64,000 nucleotides of DNA from Hymenobacter jejuensis (lineage in GTDB: Bacteria; Bacteroidota; Bacteroidia; Cytophagales; Hymenobacteraceae): assembly GCF_006337165.1 (NCBI RefSeq), contig NZ_CP040896.1, positions 1,550,001 through 1,614,000 of the forward strand. The letters are read 5' to 3'. The notes beneath the pieces are model-generated. The model ran no database searches, had not been told where the DNA came from, and saw nothing but the letters and a program-made list of their open reading frames with translations. Numbering within the stretch: position 1 is the stretch's first letter; the number at the start of each line of letters is the position of its first letter. The translations under genes and the position numbers were made by a program. Shown piece by piece: positions 51,995 through 61,374 of the stretch.

Positions 51995-52606
51995 ATGAAA
52001 AACAGCCTCCTGTATTGCCTCGCCGCTGCCTCCATGGCCCTTTCCTTTTTCTTTGAAAGAAGCCCCGATTCTCACCTACGCAACCGCACCAACGCCCCAA
52101 TTATTGCCGAAGCCTCGCTGCTTCCTGATTTCAGCGGCGGCAAAGAACACCTAGCCGCTTCAGCCTCCTACCGCGACTCGCTCGCGTATCATTACTACTC
52201 CCAAACCTTGGGCCTGAATCTGGCCTATACCGAGAACAAGGACTTGCTGCGTACCGTAACCGACTGGCTCGGAACTCCTTACCGCTACGGCAGCAACTCC
52301 AAAAAGGGTACCGACTGCTCCGGCTTCGTGACCCGCGTCTTCAAAGAAGTATACGGCATTACTCTTCAGCGCAGCTCGCGCTCCATGTTTCAGAACGTGC
52401 AGCGCGTCGCGAAGGACGAAGTAAAGACCGGTGACCTAGTGTTTTTCCGTCGCGGTCCGGGCCAGCCCATCTACCACGTTGGCATCTATCTGAAAGACGG
52501 CAAGTTCGCGCATTCGGCCTGCAACGGCGGCGTGATGGTTAGCTCCCTTAACCAGGCCTATTACCACCGCAACTTCTACGCAGCCGGCCGCGTTGAAACC
52601 GAATAG
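51995..52606 (+). CDS. NlpC/P60 (C40) cysteine peptidase
   Basis: This 203-residue protein has a hydrophobic N-terminus and a C-terminal NlpC/P60 domain of about 120 residues. It shows the catalytic Cys in GTDCSGFVTRVFKEVYG, a His in PIYHVGIYLKDGKFAHS and the usual ending. These enzymes cleave peptidoglycan stem peptides outside the cytoplasm. A signal peptide is suggested (SLLYCLAAASMALSFFF). It ends in a strong terminator, so it is monocistronic. Confidence 0.9.
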   Translation: MKNSLLYCLAAASMALSFFFERSPDSHLRNRTNAPIIAEASLLPDFSGGKEHLAASASYRDSLAYHYYSQTLGLNLAYTENKDLLRTVTDWLGTPYRYGSNSKKGTDCSGFVTRVFKEVYGITLQRSSRSMFQNVQRVAKDEVKTGDLVFFRRGPGQPIYHVGIYLKDGKFAHSACNGGVMVSSLNQAYYHRNFYAAGRVETE

Positions 52607-52628
52607 CGGTCGCCGATGATCATTTTTC

Positions 52629-52659
52629 AAGCCTCGTTCTTCCGAACGAGGCTTTTTTT
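52629..52659 (+). terminator. Terminator after the NlpC/P60 gene
   Basis: AAGCCTCGTTC (52629-52639) pairs with GAACGAGGCTT (52644-52654) around TTCC, followed by T residues. Confidence 0.9.
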
Positions 52660-52774
52660 GTGTCCATTTGCCGACGCAAAGCCTACAAAACCATTTTGGG
52701 CTGAAACAGTATAGAGAGGCAACCGCCGAAGCCGCCTGCGGCCACAGCGTCTCTCCCCTTTTCATTTTACTCCT

Positions 52775-53575
52775 ATGGACGCCAAAAATCCCAACGGGGA
52801 GCACATTGCTTCCTCCCCCCTCTTCAAGAAATTCCTTGGAAAGGCTGAAGAATACCTCAAAAAGCCTTCCCGCATCAAGACGCTGCTCAACGACGCCTAC
52901 CAAAAGGCCAGCGACAAAAAAGACATCGGCACTATTGCGCACGAAGCCTGGGAAAGCCTGCAACTGTTGCTACGCTTGGTAAAAGCCTCGGCATCAGGCG
53001 AATACACGGGCTTGCCAACCACTACCATTGTGGCAGCGGTAGCCGTTATCATCTACTTCCTAAGCCCGATTGACCTGATTCCGGATTTTATTCCGGTGCT
53101 GGGCCTCTTGGATGACGTAGCGCTGGTAGCCTGGTTTACGTCGACGCTGACGGGCGAGCTGGACAAGTTTGCGGAGTGGGAAGCGACCCGCCCTGTAGTC
53201 GTGAGCGACCCGAAGGCCAGCGATATTCGTCCCGGTTCGGCCTCGACGCTGCACACTTCCAGCGATGGCACGAGCACCGGTTCCGGCCCCAAGCCCAAAG
53301 GCGAAAGAGTGGGCGCGGTTGAACACTTCGAGGAAACCAAAGAATCAACTAAGAAACACGGCACCGAAGATCTGAAGCCCGCTTCCGGCTCGGTTTCCAA
53401 TACCGATTCTGGCATTTCGTCCCCCGACAGCACCAATCCCAACCCCAGCCTGACCGGTCCCACCGACCCGGATCCTAACCCCAATGCAAAGATTCACTCG
53501 GACGCCGCCTACAATACCGATGGCAGCCGCACCCCCAACAACGGGCCTAATGACACGGGTGGCAATGTGAGATAA
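52775..53575 (+). CDS. YkvA/DUF1232 protein with a disordered C-terminal tail
   Basis: This 266-residue protein has a basic N-terminal region and a DUF1232 segment with two hydrophobic stretches (IYFLSPIDLIPDFIPVLGLL). The C-terminal half (about residue 130 on) is low-complexity, rich in Ser, Thr, Gly, Pro and Asp, and looks disordered. YkvA-type proteins are short; the tail makes this one unusually long. Function unknown. It ends with a terminator. Confidence 0.8.
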   Translation: MDAKNPNGEHIASSPLFKKFLGKAEEYLKKPSRIKTLLNDAYQKASDKKDIGTIAHEAWESLQLLLRLVKASASGEYTGLPTTTIVAAVAVIIYFLSPIDLIPDFIPVLGLLDDVALVAWFTSTLTGELDKFAEWEATRPVVVSDPKASDIRPGSASTLHTSSDGTSTGSGPKPKGERVGAVEHFEETKESTKKHGTEDLKPASGSVSNTDSGISSPDSTNPNPSLTGPTDPDPNPNAKIHSDAAYNTDGSRTPNNGPNDTGGNVR

Positions 53576-53598
53576 TTATCTCATAATCAATTAGCTAC

Positions 53599-53634
53599 AA
53601 AAAAGCCCGTTCCTAATGAGGAACGGGCTTTTTT
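53599..53634 (+). terminator. Terminator after the YkvA gene
   Basis: AAAAAAGCCCGTTCC (53599-53613) pairs with GGAACGGGCTTTTTT (53620-53634) around six bases, with T residues at its end. Confidence 0.9.
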
Positions 53635-53684
53635 ATTGGCCTATTCTGCCGTGCATGCCGGAGAACCGCGAGGCTGAAAACGCA

Positions 53685-53730
53685 AACAGTTGTGAGGCCT
53701 TACCACTAAACCAGGGCCTCACAACCGTTT
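53685..53730 (-). terminator. Terminator of the ACP-like gene
   Basis: GTTGTGAGGCC (53689-53699) pairs with GGCCTCACAAC (53715-53725), and AAAC with GTTT outside a small bulge. On the minus strand a GTTTTC tract follows. Confidence 0.65.
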
Positions 53731-53734
53731 GAGG

Positions 53735-54007
53735 TTAAGCGGCACGTTCGGCTTCGGGCGTGTGCGTAGCCACGTACGTCACGAAATCGCCGACGGTAGC
53801 CAACGGCACCTCATCGGGAATCGTGATGTGAAAGCTGCGCTCCAGTTCCAGAATAATATCCACCACGTCGACGGTGTCGAAGCCCAGCTCGCGGCTTAGG
53901 CTGCTTCCGATACGCAGGCGACGGGGCTTAATAGCCTTGCGCTTGCTGATGATGCGCAACACTTGCTGCTCGATGGATTTGGGGGCGGAGGTCGTTGAGG
54001 TGATCAT
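53735..54007 (-). CDS. Acyl-carrier-protein homologue lacking the phosphopantetheine serine
   Basis: This 90-residue protein aligns well with acyl carrier proteins: helix 1 QQVLRIISKRKA, then LGFDTVDVVDIILELE, then ITIPDEV and VGDFVTYVA. At the position of the phosphopantetheine-bearing Ser of the DSL motif it has Thr 45 (codon ACC), with Val in place of the Leu. The helix-2 pattern is otherwise conserved. So it may not be a conventional carrier. ATG 54007 starts the match. It lies after the RND operon in a separate unit, with a terminator downstream. Confidence 0.82.
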   Translation of the reverse strand: MITSTTSAPKSIEQQVLRIISKRKAIKPRRLRIGSSLSRELGFDTVDVVDIILELERSFHITIPDEVPLATVGDFVTYVATHTPEAERAA

Positions 54008-54062
54008 AAGGGTAACGACGTTGAACGGATAAGGAAGGGTAAGCAATCTAAAATCGCTGGGC

Positions 54063-54126
54063 GCTAGCTGTCTTTTGTTAATAACTTGGCTATCAAAGCC
54101 TTATAATCACCCAAAAGACAGCCAGC
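54063..54126. repeat. Inverted repeat between the ACP-like and RND genes
   Basis: GCTAGCTGTCTTTTG (54063-54077) and CAAAAGACAGCCAGC (54112-54126) are inverted with one mismatch. The 34-nt loop carries AT-rich sequence resembling the junction motifs. It could terminate the RND operon, though there is no T run. Confidence 0.7.
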
Positions 54127-54139
54127 ACTTCAGGATTCA

Positions 54140-57100
54140 TTAGTATTCGGCCAAAATCGGCGGCTGCGCAGCCTCTACTTCTTCGGCGTCGGCAATGGCT
54201 TCATCGGTTGTATCGTCGGCGCGGCGGCCGGTGACTTTTTCGTGGATGCGCTCGTTGAGCAGGTACATCACGGGCACTACCAGCAGCGTAATCATGGTGG
54301 CGAACACCAAGCCGAAGATGATGGTCCAGGCCAGCGGGCCCCAGAACGTTACCGATTCGCCCCCGATGAAGAAGTGCGGCTCAAACGAGTTGAACAGCTC
54401 GTAGAAGTCGATGTTCAAGCCAATGGCCAGCGGAATCAGACCCAGTGTGGCGGCCGTAGCCGTCAGGATTACCGGGTTCAGACGCGTGCGGCCGGCCATC
54501 ACGATGGCCTCTTTCAGCGGCATGCCTTGTGAGCGAAGCATATCGGTGAATTCGACGAGCAGAATGCCGTTTTTCACCACGATACCTGCCAGCGCAATGA
54601 TACCTACTCCGGTCATCACGATGCTGACGTTCATGCCCGTAATGGCCAGGCCCAACAGCACCCCAATAACCGAGAAGATGATTTCGGTGAGGATGATGAG
54701 TGGCTTGCTCACGGAGTTAAACTGCGTCACAAGTACCAGGAAAATCAGGGCAATGGCCCCCAGAGCAGCTACGCCGAGGAAGGAGCTGGTTTCCTGCTGG
54801 TCTTCCTGAGCGCCCCCCATCCGGATGCTATAGCCGGGTGGTGTGGGGTACGCTTTCAGCGCCGTCTCGATCTGGCGAACCACATCGGGACCGGTGAAAC
54901 CAGTCAACACATTCGACGAAATCGTGATCACGCGCTTCACATCTTTGCGCTTGATGCCGCCATAAGTCGTGCCGTAGTTTACGCTGGCGACCGACGAGAT
55001 CGGTACCTGACGAATGGCGCCGGTAGCGTCGCGGAAGGTCAGGGGCGAATTCAGAATGGCGTCAATATCATCGCGATACGGTTTGGCGTAGCGCACCTGA
55101 ATCGGATAATCGTCGTCGGCCGTCTTGAATTTGCTGGCTTCGTAGCCGTAGATGGCCGTGCGCACTTCTAAGCCAATTTGACCGGTACTGAGTCCTTCGC
55201 GGTTGGCCCGCGTCCGGTCGATGTTGACCGCAATTTCGGGGTTACGGTCTTCCAGGTTCGAGCGCAGGTCTTCGATGCCACCGATTTTCAGCGAGTCAAT
55301 GTAGCGCTCCACATGCTTCGACAGCTTGGCCAACTGCTGGTAATCGTCGCCAACTACCTCAATGGCAATCTCTTTGCCCGTGGGCGGACCGCTGGCCTCT
55401 TGGTCAACCGAAATCTCGGCGCCGGGTATGCCTTTTACCGCTTCCCGAATCTTGTCTAGGTAGGTGCTGGTAGCCGGACCGGTGCGCTCACTGGTTTCTT
55501 TGAACGCCACGGCCACTTTTGCCAAGTTCGACTGCGACGTACCCGAAGCCGAAGCTTCGCTGGGGTCGGAGGCGCCGATGGCCACGTTGCTAATCACCGA
55601 TTCCACGTCGTGGTTGTTGCGGCCGACCACGTTGTAGACGCGCTTTTCCAGCTCACGTGCTACCGAATCGGTTACTTCTACCCGCGTGCCCACGGGCATT
55701 TTCAGGTAGGTATAGATGAATTTCGGATCGCCTTTCGGGAAGAAATCAACTTTTGGCTGACGGGCCACTACGGCAAAGATGGACACCACAAACAGCACCA
55801 CCATGCTCAGCATCACCAACACCGGGTTGCTGATGGCCCAGTTGACCAAGCGCGCGTAGCCGTTCTGGAAGCGCGGCAACACTTTGGTCTGGAAGCTGGC
55901 GATACCTTTGTTAAATACAAATATGTTCAACCAGATAAAGGCTGCTATAAATAGCAGTAGGTTACCAATGAAGTGACCGTGCTCTTTGAAGAACCCTGGA
56001 GATTCAATACTAACCCCAGCTGAGACGCCAGGCGCTACAGCCACGCTGGCTCCTGCAGAACCATTCATACCAATTAGATTGAACAGTACGCCCAACCCAA
56101 CCAATGCTGCCGTCCAGATCAGCAGGTTACGCGTCACTTTGGGTTTCTCGCCGCTGTGGTGGTCTTCGCGCTGCATGAACGACACGGCAAATACCGGGTT
56201 CATGATGAACGCCACCAACAACGAAGCCATAAGTGTAACTATCAGTGTTACAGGTAGATAGAACATAAAGCTACCCACGATGCCCGGCCAGAACAGCAGC
56301 GGCACGAAGGGCGCAACCGTCGTCAGGGTGCCGGCCAATACCGGCACGAATACTTCACCCGCCGCGTACTTAGCGGCTTGCGCCGTTGTCAGGTTGGGAT
56401 GCTCGTGCAGCAAGCGGTGGGTGTTTTCGATGACCACAATGGCGTCGTCGACCACAATGCCCAAGGCGAGCAGGAAGGCGAACAGTACAATCATGTTCAG
56501 CGAGAAATCTAGCACCGGCAACATCAGGAAAGCCAGGAACATCGAGATCGGCACGGACAAGCCCACGAACAGCGCGTTGGTGGTGCCCATGAAGAACATC
56601 AGGATCAGCGTCACGAGGATGAAGCCGATGATGATCGTGTTGATCAGGTCGTGAAGCGTTACGCGCGTGTCGTTGGAGGTATCGCCGGTTACGGTGATGG
56701 TCAGCTCCTTCGGCAGGGTCTGCTTCGAGTCCTTGATGATTTGCTGAATCTTATCGGAAGCGTCGATCAGGTTTTCACCCTGGCGCTTAATTACGTTCAG
56801 GGTGATGGCCTGCTTGCCGTCGAGGCGAGCGTACGATTCGCGGTCCTTGAAGGCATCTTCCACGGTGGCAATGTCGCCGAGGCGAACAGCCGAGCCGTTG
56901 AGGTTTTTCACCTGAATATCAGCGATGTCGGCAGCCCGCACGTATTGGCCGGCCACGCGCACGGCGCGTTTTTGGTCGCCTACGTCGATCGAGCCACCCG
57001 AAACGGTGATGTTCTCGCTCTGGATGGCGCGCTCGATATCCGAGAAGCCCAGGCGCGAAGCCCGCAGCTTGTTCAGGTCCACGTCCACGTTTACTTGCTG

Positions 57101-57661
57101 CTCCAAGGCACCAATGATATCGACGCGGGTGATTTCGGGCAGGGCTTCAATCTTGTCCTGGAAGTCGTCGGCGAACTTCTTCAGCTGGGTAATCGGCAGA
57201 TTACCAGCCAAGTTGATGTTCATGATCGGCATCTCCGACAGGTTTACTTCCTGCACGGTAGGCGGCGTGGGCAAGTCGTTGGGCAGCTCGTTGCCGGCTT
57301 TGTCCACAGCATCTTTAATGAGCTGCTTGGCATATTGCACGTCGACGCCCGAGTCAAACTCCACGTCCACGATGCAGTAGTCTTGGTTGGAAGTGGAGTT
57401 AATTTTCTTCACTCCGTTCACCGACTTGATCTCTTTTTCAAGCTGGCGGGTCACCAAGTTTTCGATGTCGGTCGGCGACGTGCCCGGATACACCGTAGCC
57501 ACGATAATACGCGGGATAACGATATCCGGGAATTTCTCTTTGCCCAGCTTGATGTAGGCAAATATCCCCGACACGCACAACAGCAGCGTAATAATATATA
57601 TGCTGGTCTTGTTATCAATCGACCAGCTGGTCGGCTTGAATTCTTTTTCTATGTCTTGCAT
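54140..57661 (-). CDS. RND efflux pump permease
   Basis: This 1173-residue inner-membrane pump of the AcrB/CusA superfamily has the proton-relay Asp pair in LGIVVDDAIVVIENTHR (405-406) in helix 4. Two large periplasmic loops and typical C-terminal helices (VVKNGILLVEFTDMLRSQG) follow. It is longer than E. coli AcrB (about 1050); roughly 80 residues at 509-590 form two extra hydrophobic segments between the two halves. It is the last gene of tetR-tolC-adaptor-RND. Its substrate, drugs or metals, is not determined by sequence. Confidence 0.93.
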   Translation of the reverse strand: MQDIEKEFKPTSWSIDNKTSIYIITLLLCVSGIFAYIKLGKEKFPDIVIPRIIVATVYPGTSPTDIENLVTRQLEKEIKSVNGVKKINSTSNQDYCIVDVEFDSGVDVQYAKQLIKDAVDKAGNELPNDLPTPPTVQEVNLSEMPIMNINLAGNLPITQLKKFADDFQDKIEALPEITRVDIIGALEQQVNVDVDLNKLRASRLGFSDIERAIQSENITVSGGSIDVGDQKRAVRVAGQYVRAADIADIQVKNLNGSAVRLGDIATVEDAFKDRESYARLDGKQAITLNVIKRQGENLIDASDKIQQIIKDSKQTLPKELTITVTGDTSNDTRVTLHDLINTIIIGFILVTLILMFFMGTTNALFVGLSVPISMFLAFLMLPVLDFSLNMIVLFAFLLALGIVVDDAIVVIENTHRLLHEHPNLTTAQAAKYAAGEVFVPVLAGTLTTVAPFVPLLFWPGIVGSFMFYLPVTLIVTLMASLLVAFIMNPVFAVSFMQREDHHSGEKPKVTRNLLIWTAALVGLGVLFNLIGMNGSAGASVAVAPGVSAGVSIESPGFFKEHGHFIGNLLLFIAAFIWLNIFVFNKGIASFQTKVLPRFQNGYARLVNWAISNPVLVMLSMVVLFVVSIFAVVARQPKVDFFPKGDPKFIYTYLKMPVGTRVEVTDSVARELEKRVYNVVGRNNHDVESVISNVAIGASDPSEASASGTSQSNLAKVAVAFKETSERTGPATSTYLDKIREAVKGIPGAEISVDQEASGPPTGKEIAIEVVGDDYQQLAKLSKHVERYIDSLKIGGIEDLRSNLEDRNPEIAVNIDRTRANREGLSTGQIGLEVRTAIYGYEASKFKTADDDYPIQVRYAKPYRDDIDAILNSPLTFRDATGAIRQVPISSVASVNYGTTYGGIKRKDVKRVITISSNVLTGFTGPDVVRQIETALKAYPTPPGYSIRMGGAQEDQQETSSFLGVAALGAIALIFLVLVTQFNSVSKPLIILTEIIFSVIGVLLGLAITGMNVSIVMTGVGIIALAGIVVKNGILLVEFTDMLRSQGMPLKEAIVMAGRTRLNPVILTATAATLGLIPLAIGLNIDFYELFNSFEPHFFIGGESVTFWGPLAWTIIFGLVFATMITLLVVPVMYLLNERIHEKVTGRRADDTTDEAIADAEEVEAAQPPILAEY

Positions 57662-57766
57662 GCTGATTTGGGTCGTAGGAACGGCTCACCGCCGCCCGTT
57701 ATTTAGTCCACAATCATCAGGTTGAAATCGCTCGAAGGGCTTAGGCAAGCAGCCCAGCCAGTCGCT

Positions 57767-58885
57767 TTACAGCGATACGACCTGCCCTTCATTAACATTC
57801 TGATAACCAGCTGAAATCACCTGATCATCCAGTTTCAATCCCTGCGTTACCTCTACTTTCCCGTTGTAAGTAGCCCCGGTCTGAATAATGCGCTTGGTGG
57901 CCACCTTCCGATCGCCCTTCTGCTCCACCACGTACACATAACTGTTCTGCTCGTCTTTCTGCACCAGATCAACGGGTAATACGGTCGCGTTCGGGCGGTC
58001 GTAGTTCTCAATGCGCACCGTAGCCACCATGTTGGGGCGCAGCTGCGCGGCTTCTTTGCTGTTCACGCGTATTTCCACGGTGAACGTGCGGCTGGTTTGG
58101 TTGATCGTGCGGCCTACTACCCGCACCGTCGAAGGCACTTCCTGCGCCCCCAAGTCCGGGATGGTCACCAGGGCTTTATCGCCCGCTTTGATGCGGTTGG
58201 CATACGCTTCCGATACGTCGGCCAGAATCTTGCCGCCGCTGCCGCTTACCACACGGGCTACCGGCGTGCCCGGCGACACGGCTTCGCCGAGCTTGGGCAG
58301 CACGTCGTCGACGGTGCCGCCGAAGGGAGCTACCACGTTGTACATGCTGCGCTGTTGGTTGAGCGTGGCGAGGTTACGTTGCAGGGCTTCGTAGTTATTC
58401 TTGGCTTGCAGGTACTGAATTTCGGTGCCAATCTGCTGCTTCCAGAGGCGGTCCTGCTTTTCATAGACGACGCGCGCCAAGTCCATGCGCGTGCGCAGCT
58501 CCGCAATGCTGGCATCCAGAATAGAGGCATCGATGGTAGCCAGCACTTGGCCTTTGCCGACGCGGTCGCCGCGCTGCACCCGGATGCTGGTGAGCGTACC
58601 GGCAGCGCGGGCCGCTACGTTGGCCGACTGGTCGAAATCGACGCGGCCCTGCACTTCGAGGTAGCTTTTAAAGGTTTCGGGCTGCACCTTGATCACCGAT
58701 ACGTTTACGGCGTTCGGAGCAGCCGCCGCGGTTTTCGTACCAGTTTTGGCTTCCAACTCGGCTATTTTGGCTTGGTTAGCAGCCTGCTCCTTTTTCAGGT
58801 TGGCAAGTTCGGCGGCCGGGTCTTTCTGACCGCAAGCAGCCAAGAGAGACAATGCCAACAGAGCCGCGGAAGTAGTGTATTTCAT
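57767..58885 (-). CDS. RND periplasmic adaptor lipoprotein
   Basis: This 372-residue protein has a lipobox (LSLLAACGQ) and a coiled coil with [20 protein letters not shown]. The biotinyl-like hairpin follows, with [20 protein letters not shown] and [20 protein letters not shown], and the beta-barrel and membrane-proximal domains at the C-terminus. It links the RND pump to TolC. ATG 58885 was chosen for the signal; the frame extends 13 codons. It sits between tolC and the pump gene. Confidence 0.93.
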   Translation of the reverse strand: MKYTTSAALLALSLLAACGQKDPAAELANLKKEQAANQAKIAELEAKTGTKTAAAAPNAVNVSVIKVQPETFKSYLEVQGRVDFDQSANVAARAAGTLTSIRVQRGDRVGKGQVLATIDASILDASIAELRTRMDLARVVYEKQDRLWKQQIGTEIQYLQAKNNYEALQRNLATLNQQRSMYNVVAPFGGTVDDVLPKLGEAVSPGTPVARVVSGSGGKILADVSEAYANRIKAGDKALVTIPDLGAQEVPSTVRVVGRTINQTSRTFTVEIRVNSKEAAQLRPNMVATVRIENYDRPNATVLPVDLVQKDEQNSYVYVVEQKGDRKVATKRIIQTGATYNGKVEVTQGLKLDDQVISAGYQNVNEGQVVSL

Positions 58886-58948
58886 GGGGAAAAAGCTGTT
58901 CGCTTTTAAGGAAGAACGGTACATAAGAAAGGGGGCGCGTGCCGCTTA

Positions 58949-60499
58949 TTACTTGGAAGTGTAGAGAGTGCCGGCCGCTTTGTCGAAATCGACTTTTGCC
59001 ACCAGTGCGTCATAAATAGCTGAGTAATAATTAGTTTGCGCTTGGCGCAAATCCGTCTCAGCAGTAATCACTTCGAGGTTGGAGCCTACGCCCTCCTGAA
59101 ATTTGATTTTGGCTACGCGGGCCACGTTGGTGGCAAGGTCGAGGTTAGCTTTCTGGTTGGCCAGGATGTCCAGCGAGTTTTGCAAGCTGGTTTCGCCCTG
59201 GCGGCGCTGGAGGTCAATGCTTTGCTGAAGCGTGGTAAAACCTTTGTTTGCTTGTTCGAGCGCGAGTTTGCCCTGCTGAATTGAGTACTTCTTGCGGAAG
59301 CCATCGAACACCGGAATCTGGAGTTGCAAGCCGTAGTTGCCGAAGCCAAACCAGTTTTCGTTGAGAATAGACCGGCCGCTAGGCGACAAGTAGGTAGAGT
59401 TAGGACCGCGGAACTCCAGCAAGCCGCCGAGCCGAGGGTCCGAACCAATAAAGCCGTAATTCGCTACAAAGTTTAAGGTCGGGAGGTAGCCGGCCTTGCG
59501 GTTGCGGATGTCGAGCACCGCCAGATCGCGTTGGGTTTCAAGCACCGAATACTCTATGCGCTTGCTATAGTCGAACTCGTCACCGGCGCTCTTGAGTTTT
59601 TCACGCGAAGCATCTACCAAGGCTGCATCAAGGCGGTCGGTGAGTTGCACGGGCTGGCGCTGGTCGAGGCCCATCTGAAACTTGAGCAAGGCCACGCTCA
59701 GGTCGATCAGACGCCGGGCGTTTTGCTCTTCAATTTTGAGGTTATTGGCCTGCACCTGCAAGCGGTCCACGTCGAGTTTTTCCACAAACCCTTGTTTGAA
59801 AGTCTGTTGGGTCTGGTAAAGTAGCGTATCGAGGCGGCGCACGTTGCGGGCAAGCAACTCCAAGCGTTCGCCGGCCACTAACGTGCTGTAGTAGGCTTTC
59901 GAAACCTGCTCCACTACGTCAATCTCCGTCTGCTTGGTTTGCCGCACCGACAGTTGCTCGTAGGTTTTGGCAGCCTTTAAGCCAATCAGGTACGAGCCGT
60001 TGAACAGCTGCTGCGAAAACGAAGCCGAAGCATTGCCCTGGTAGCGCAAGCCAAACGCCAACGGCGTAGGGCCACTCGACTCGACTTTGGTATAATCGGG
60101 CGACAAAATCACCGTTTTGCCGCTGTTTACGTCGGACAGCTGCTGGGGCGTGAGCGTGGCGCCGTTGAGCGTACCGGGCCCGCCGGTGAAGGCACCGAAA
60201 TCTACCAGCGACTTCTGAAGCTTGTAATTATCTGTAATTGAACCATTTACATTAAGCTGCGGCAAGCCCGATGCCCGAATCTCGCCGACGCGGGCTTCGG
60301 CCACCCGCTCATTAATGCGCTGGGATTGTAGCGTCGATTTGTTTTGCAGAGCGTAGTCAATGGCCTGTTGGAGGCTCAGTGCCATGGGGGCACCGGTTGC
60401 CACCGGCTGACCGGTGGCGGGCGTCTGGGCAAGCAACTGGTGCAGACCTAGAAATCCCAGCACGCCAAGAAGCAGCAGGAAGCGGAGCGAATTTTTCAT
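58949..60499 (-). CDS. TolC-family outer-membrane efflux protein
   Basis: This 516-residue protein has a signal peptide (ending HQLLAQ) and two OEP repeats of long helices. Examples are LQQAIDYALQNKSTLQSQRI, EIDVVEQVSKAYYSTLVAGE and RRQGETSLQNSLDILANQKA. It forms the outer-membrane channel for the RND pump encoded downstream. ATG 60499 was chosen for the signal peptide; the frame extends 14 codons into tetR. It follows tetR by 38 bp. Confidence 0.93.
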   Translation of the reverse strand: MKNSLRFLLLLGVLGFLGLHQLLAQTPATGQPVATGAPMALSLQQAIDYALQNKSTLQSQRINERVAEARVGEIRASGLPQLNVNGSITDNYKLQKSLVDFGAFTGGPGTLNGATLTPQQLSDVNSGKTVILSPDYTKVESSGPTPLAFGLRYQGNASASFSQQLFNGSYLIGLKAAKTYEQLSVRQTKQTEIDVVEQVSKAYYSTLVAGERLELLARNVRRLDTLLYQTQQTFKQGFVEKLDVDRLQVQANNLKIEEQNARRLIDLSVALLKFQMGLDQRQPVQLTDRLDAALVDASREKLKSAGDEFDYSKRIEYSVLETQRDLAVLDIRNRKAGYLPTLNFVANYGFIGSDPRLGGLLEFRGPNSTYLSPSGRSILNENWFGFGNYGLQLQIPVFDGFRKKYSIQQGKLALEQANKGFTTLQQSIDLQRRQGETSLQNSLDILANQKANLDLATNVARVAKIKFQEGVGSNLEVITAETDLRQAQTNYYSAIYDALVAKVDFDKAAGTLYTSK

Positions 60500-60537
60500 A
60501 AACGACAAAAACGGTAAGCGAAAAGAAGCAAGGAAGG

Positions 60538-61152
60538 TCATTTGGCCTCCGCCAGGTGGCGGTACTGGGTAATCAGGTTATATCCTTCTAACGTAACCAA
60601 GCCTAACATAAAGTGCTCAGCATGAATCAGTTGCACCCTACGCGGCTCAAACTGGCTGGCTGGATAAACCTCCGGGTTGAAGGCCAGCTCGATCTCCGCC
60701 AAGCGAAGGCGCGCCAATACATCCACGTCGAGGTCGGGGCGGTATAGGCCTTCGCTGATGCCCCGTTGCAGGTTGCTTTCTATCTGATTGAGAATGAACT
60801 GGTTCTTAAACTTGAGCCACATCTGCCAGGTAGCAGGGTGGTATTTCTGCAGATCGTAGAAGATGCTGGGATGCACGTCGGCAAATTGCTTTTTCATCCA
60901 TCCCATCATCACGAAGAGCTCCTCAATGGCCGACGAAGCGCGCTGGCTGAGCACGTCGCACTCGCGTTTGTTGAGCAGAAGGTGGTGCTCCATTACACCA
61001 TATACAATCTGGTCTTTGTTCTCAAACCATTTATACAGCGTCTTTTTGGACATCGCTAGGTGCGAGGCAATGTCGTCCATCGACACACTCTTGATGCCGT
61101 TGCGCATGAACAGCCCTTGTGCCGATTGTAAAATGCGGTCTTTGATTTCCAT
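60538..61152 (-). CDS. TetR-family transcriptional regulator
   Basis: This 204-residue regulator has an N-terminal helix-turn-helix with MEIKDRILQSAQGLFMRNGI and SMDDIASHLAMSKKTLYKWF, and a helical ligand domain. It is the first gene of the efflux operon and likely represses it. An inverted repeat between the -33 and -7 elements of its own promoter (61175-61202) is the probable operator. The inducer is unknown but is likely a pump substrate. Confidence 0.92.
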   Translation of the reverse strand: MEIKDRILQSAQGLFMRNGIKSVSMDDIASHLAMSKKTLYKWFENKDQIVYGVMEHHLLLNKRECDVLSQRASSAIEELFVMMGWMKKQFADVHPSIFYDLQKYHPATWQMWLKFKNQFILNQIESNLQRGISEGLYRPDLDVDVLARLRLAEIELAFNPEVYPASQFEPRRVQLIHAEHFMLGLVTLEGYNLITQYRHLAEAK

Positions 61153-61154
61153 GA

Positions 61155-61235
61155 TTCCGAGGCAAAGATACGGCGGAAACTTTTATTGATCCCAAAGTTT
61201 CCATAATCTTTTTACTATCTATTTTCGCCTCGGAA
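61155..61235 (-). promoter_or_regulatory. tetR promoter and nested inverted-repeat operator
   Basis: On the minus strand TTTG (61193-61196) and TATCTTTG (61163-61170) match the -33 and -7 elements with 22 bases between. GGAAACTTT (61175-61183) and AAAGTTTCC (61194-61202) form a perfect 9-bp inverted repeat between and over them. Outside it AAAGAT/ATCTTT and TTCCGAGGC (61155-61163)/GCCTCGGAA (61227-61235) are also inverted. It reads as a regulator-binding site for the efflux operon. Confidence 0.7.
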
Positions 61236-61374
61236 TAGTTCCTTATTGGTATAGACGCACAAGCCGCCGCTTTACCCTACGCTCCGGCAATTTTTTCTGA
61301 AAAATTTTCGGTGGCAGCGCCGGGCCGTACCTTGTCGGGCAATAGTTGAGTATTCGTCCCCTAGTTCTTCCCGT

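Noticed and set aside
51838-52056. 72-codon open frame in the gap before the NlpC/P60 gene
   Set aside because: It runs into the real gene in another frame and shows no recognisable pattern.
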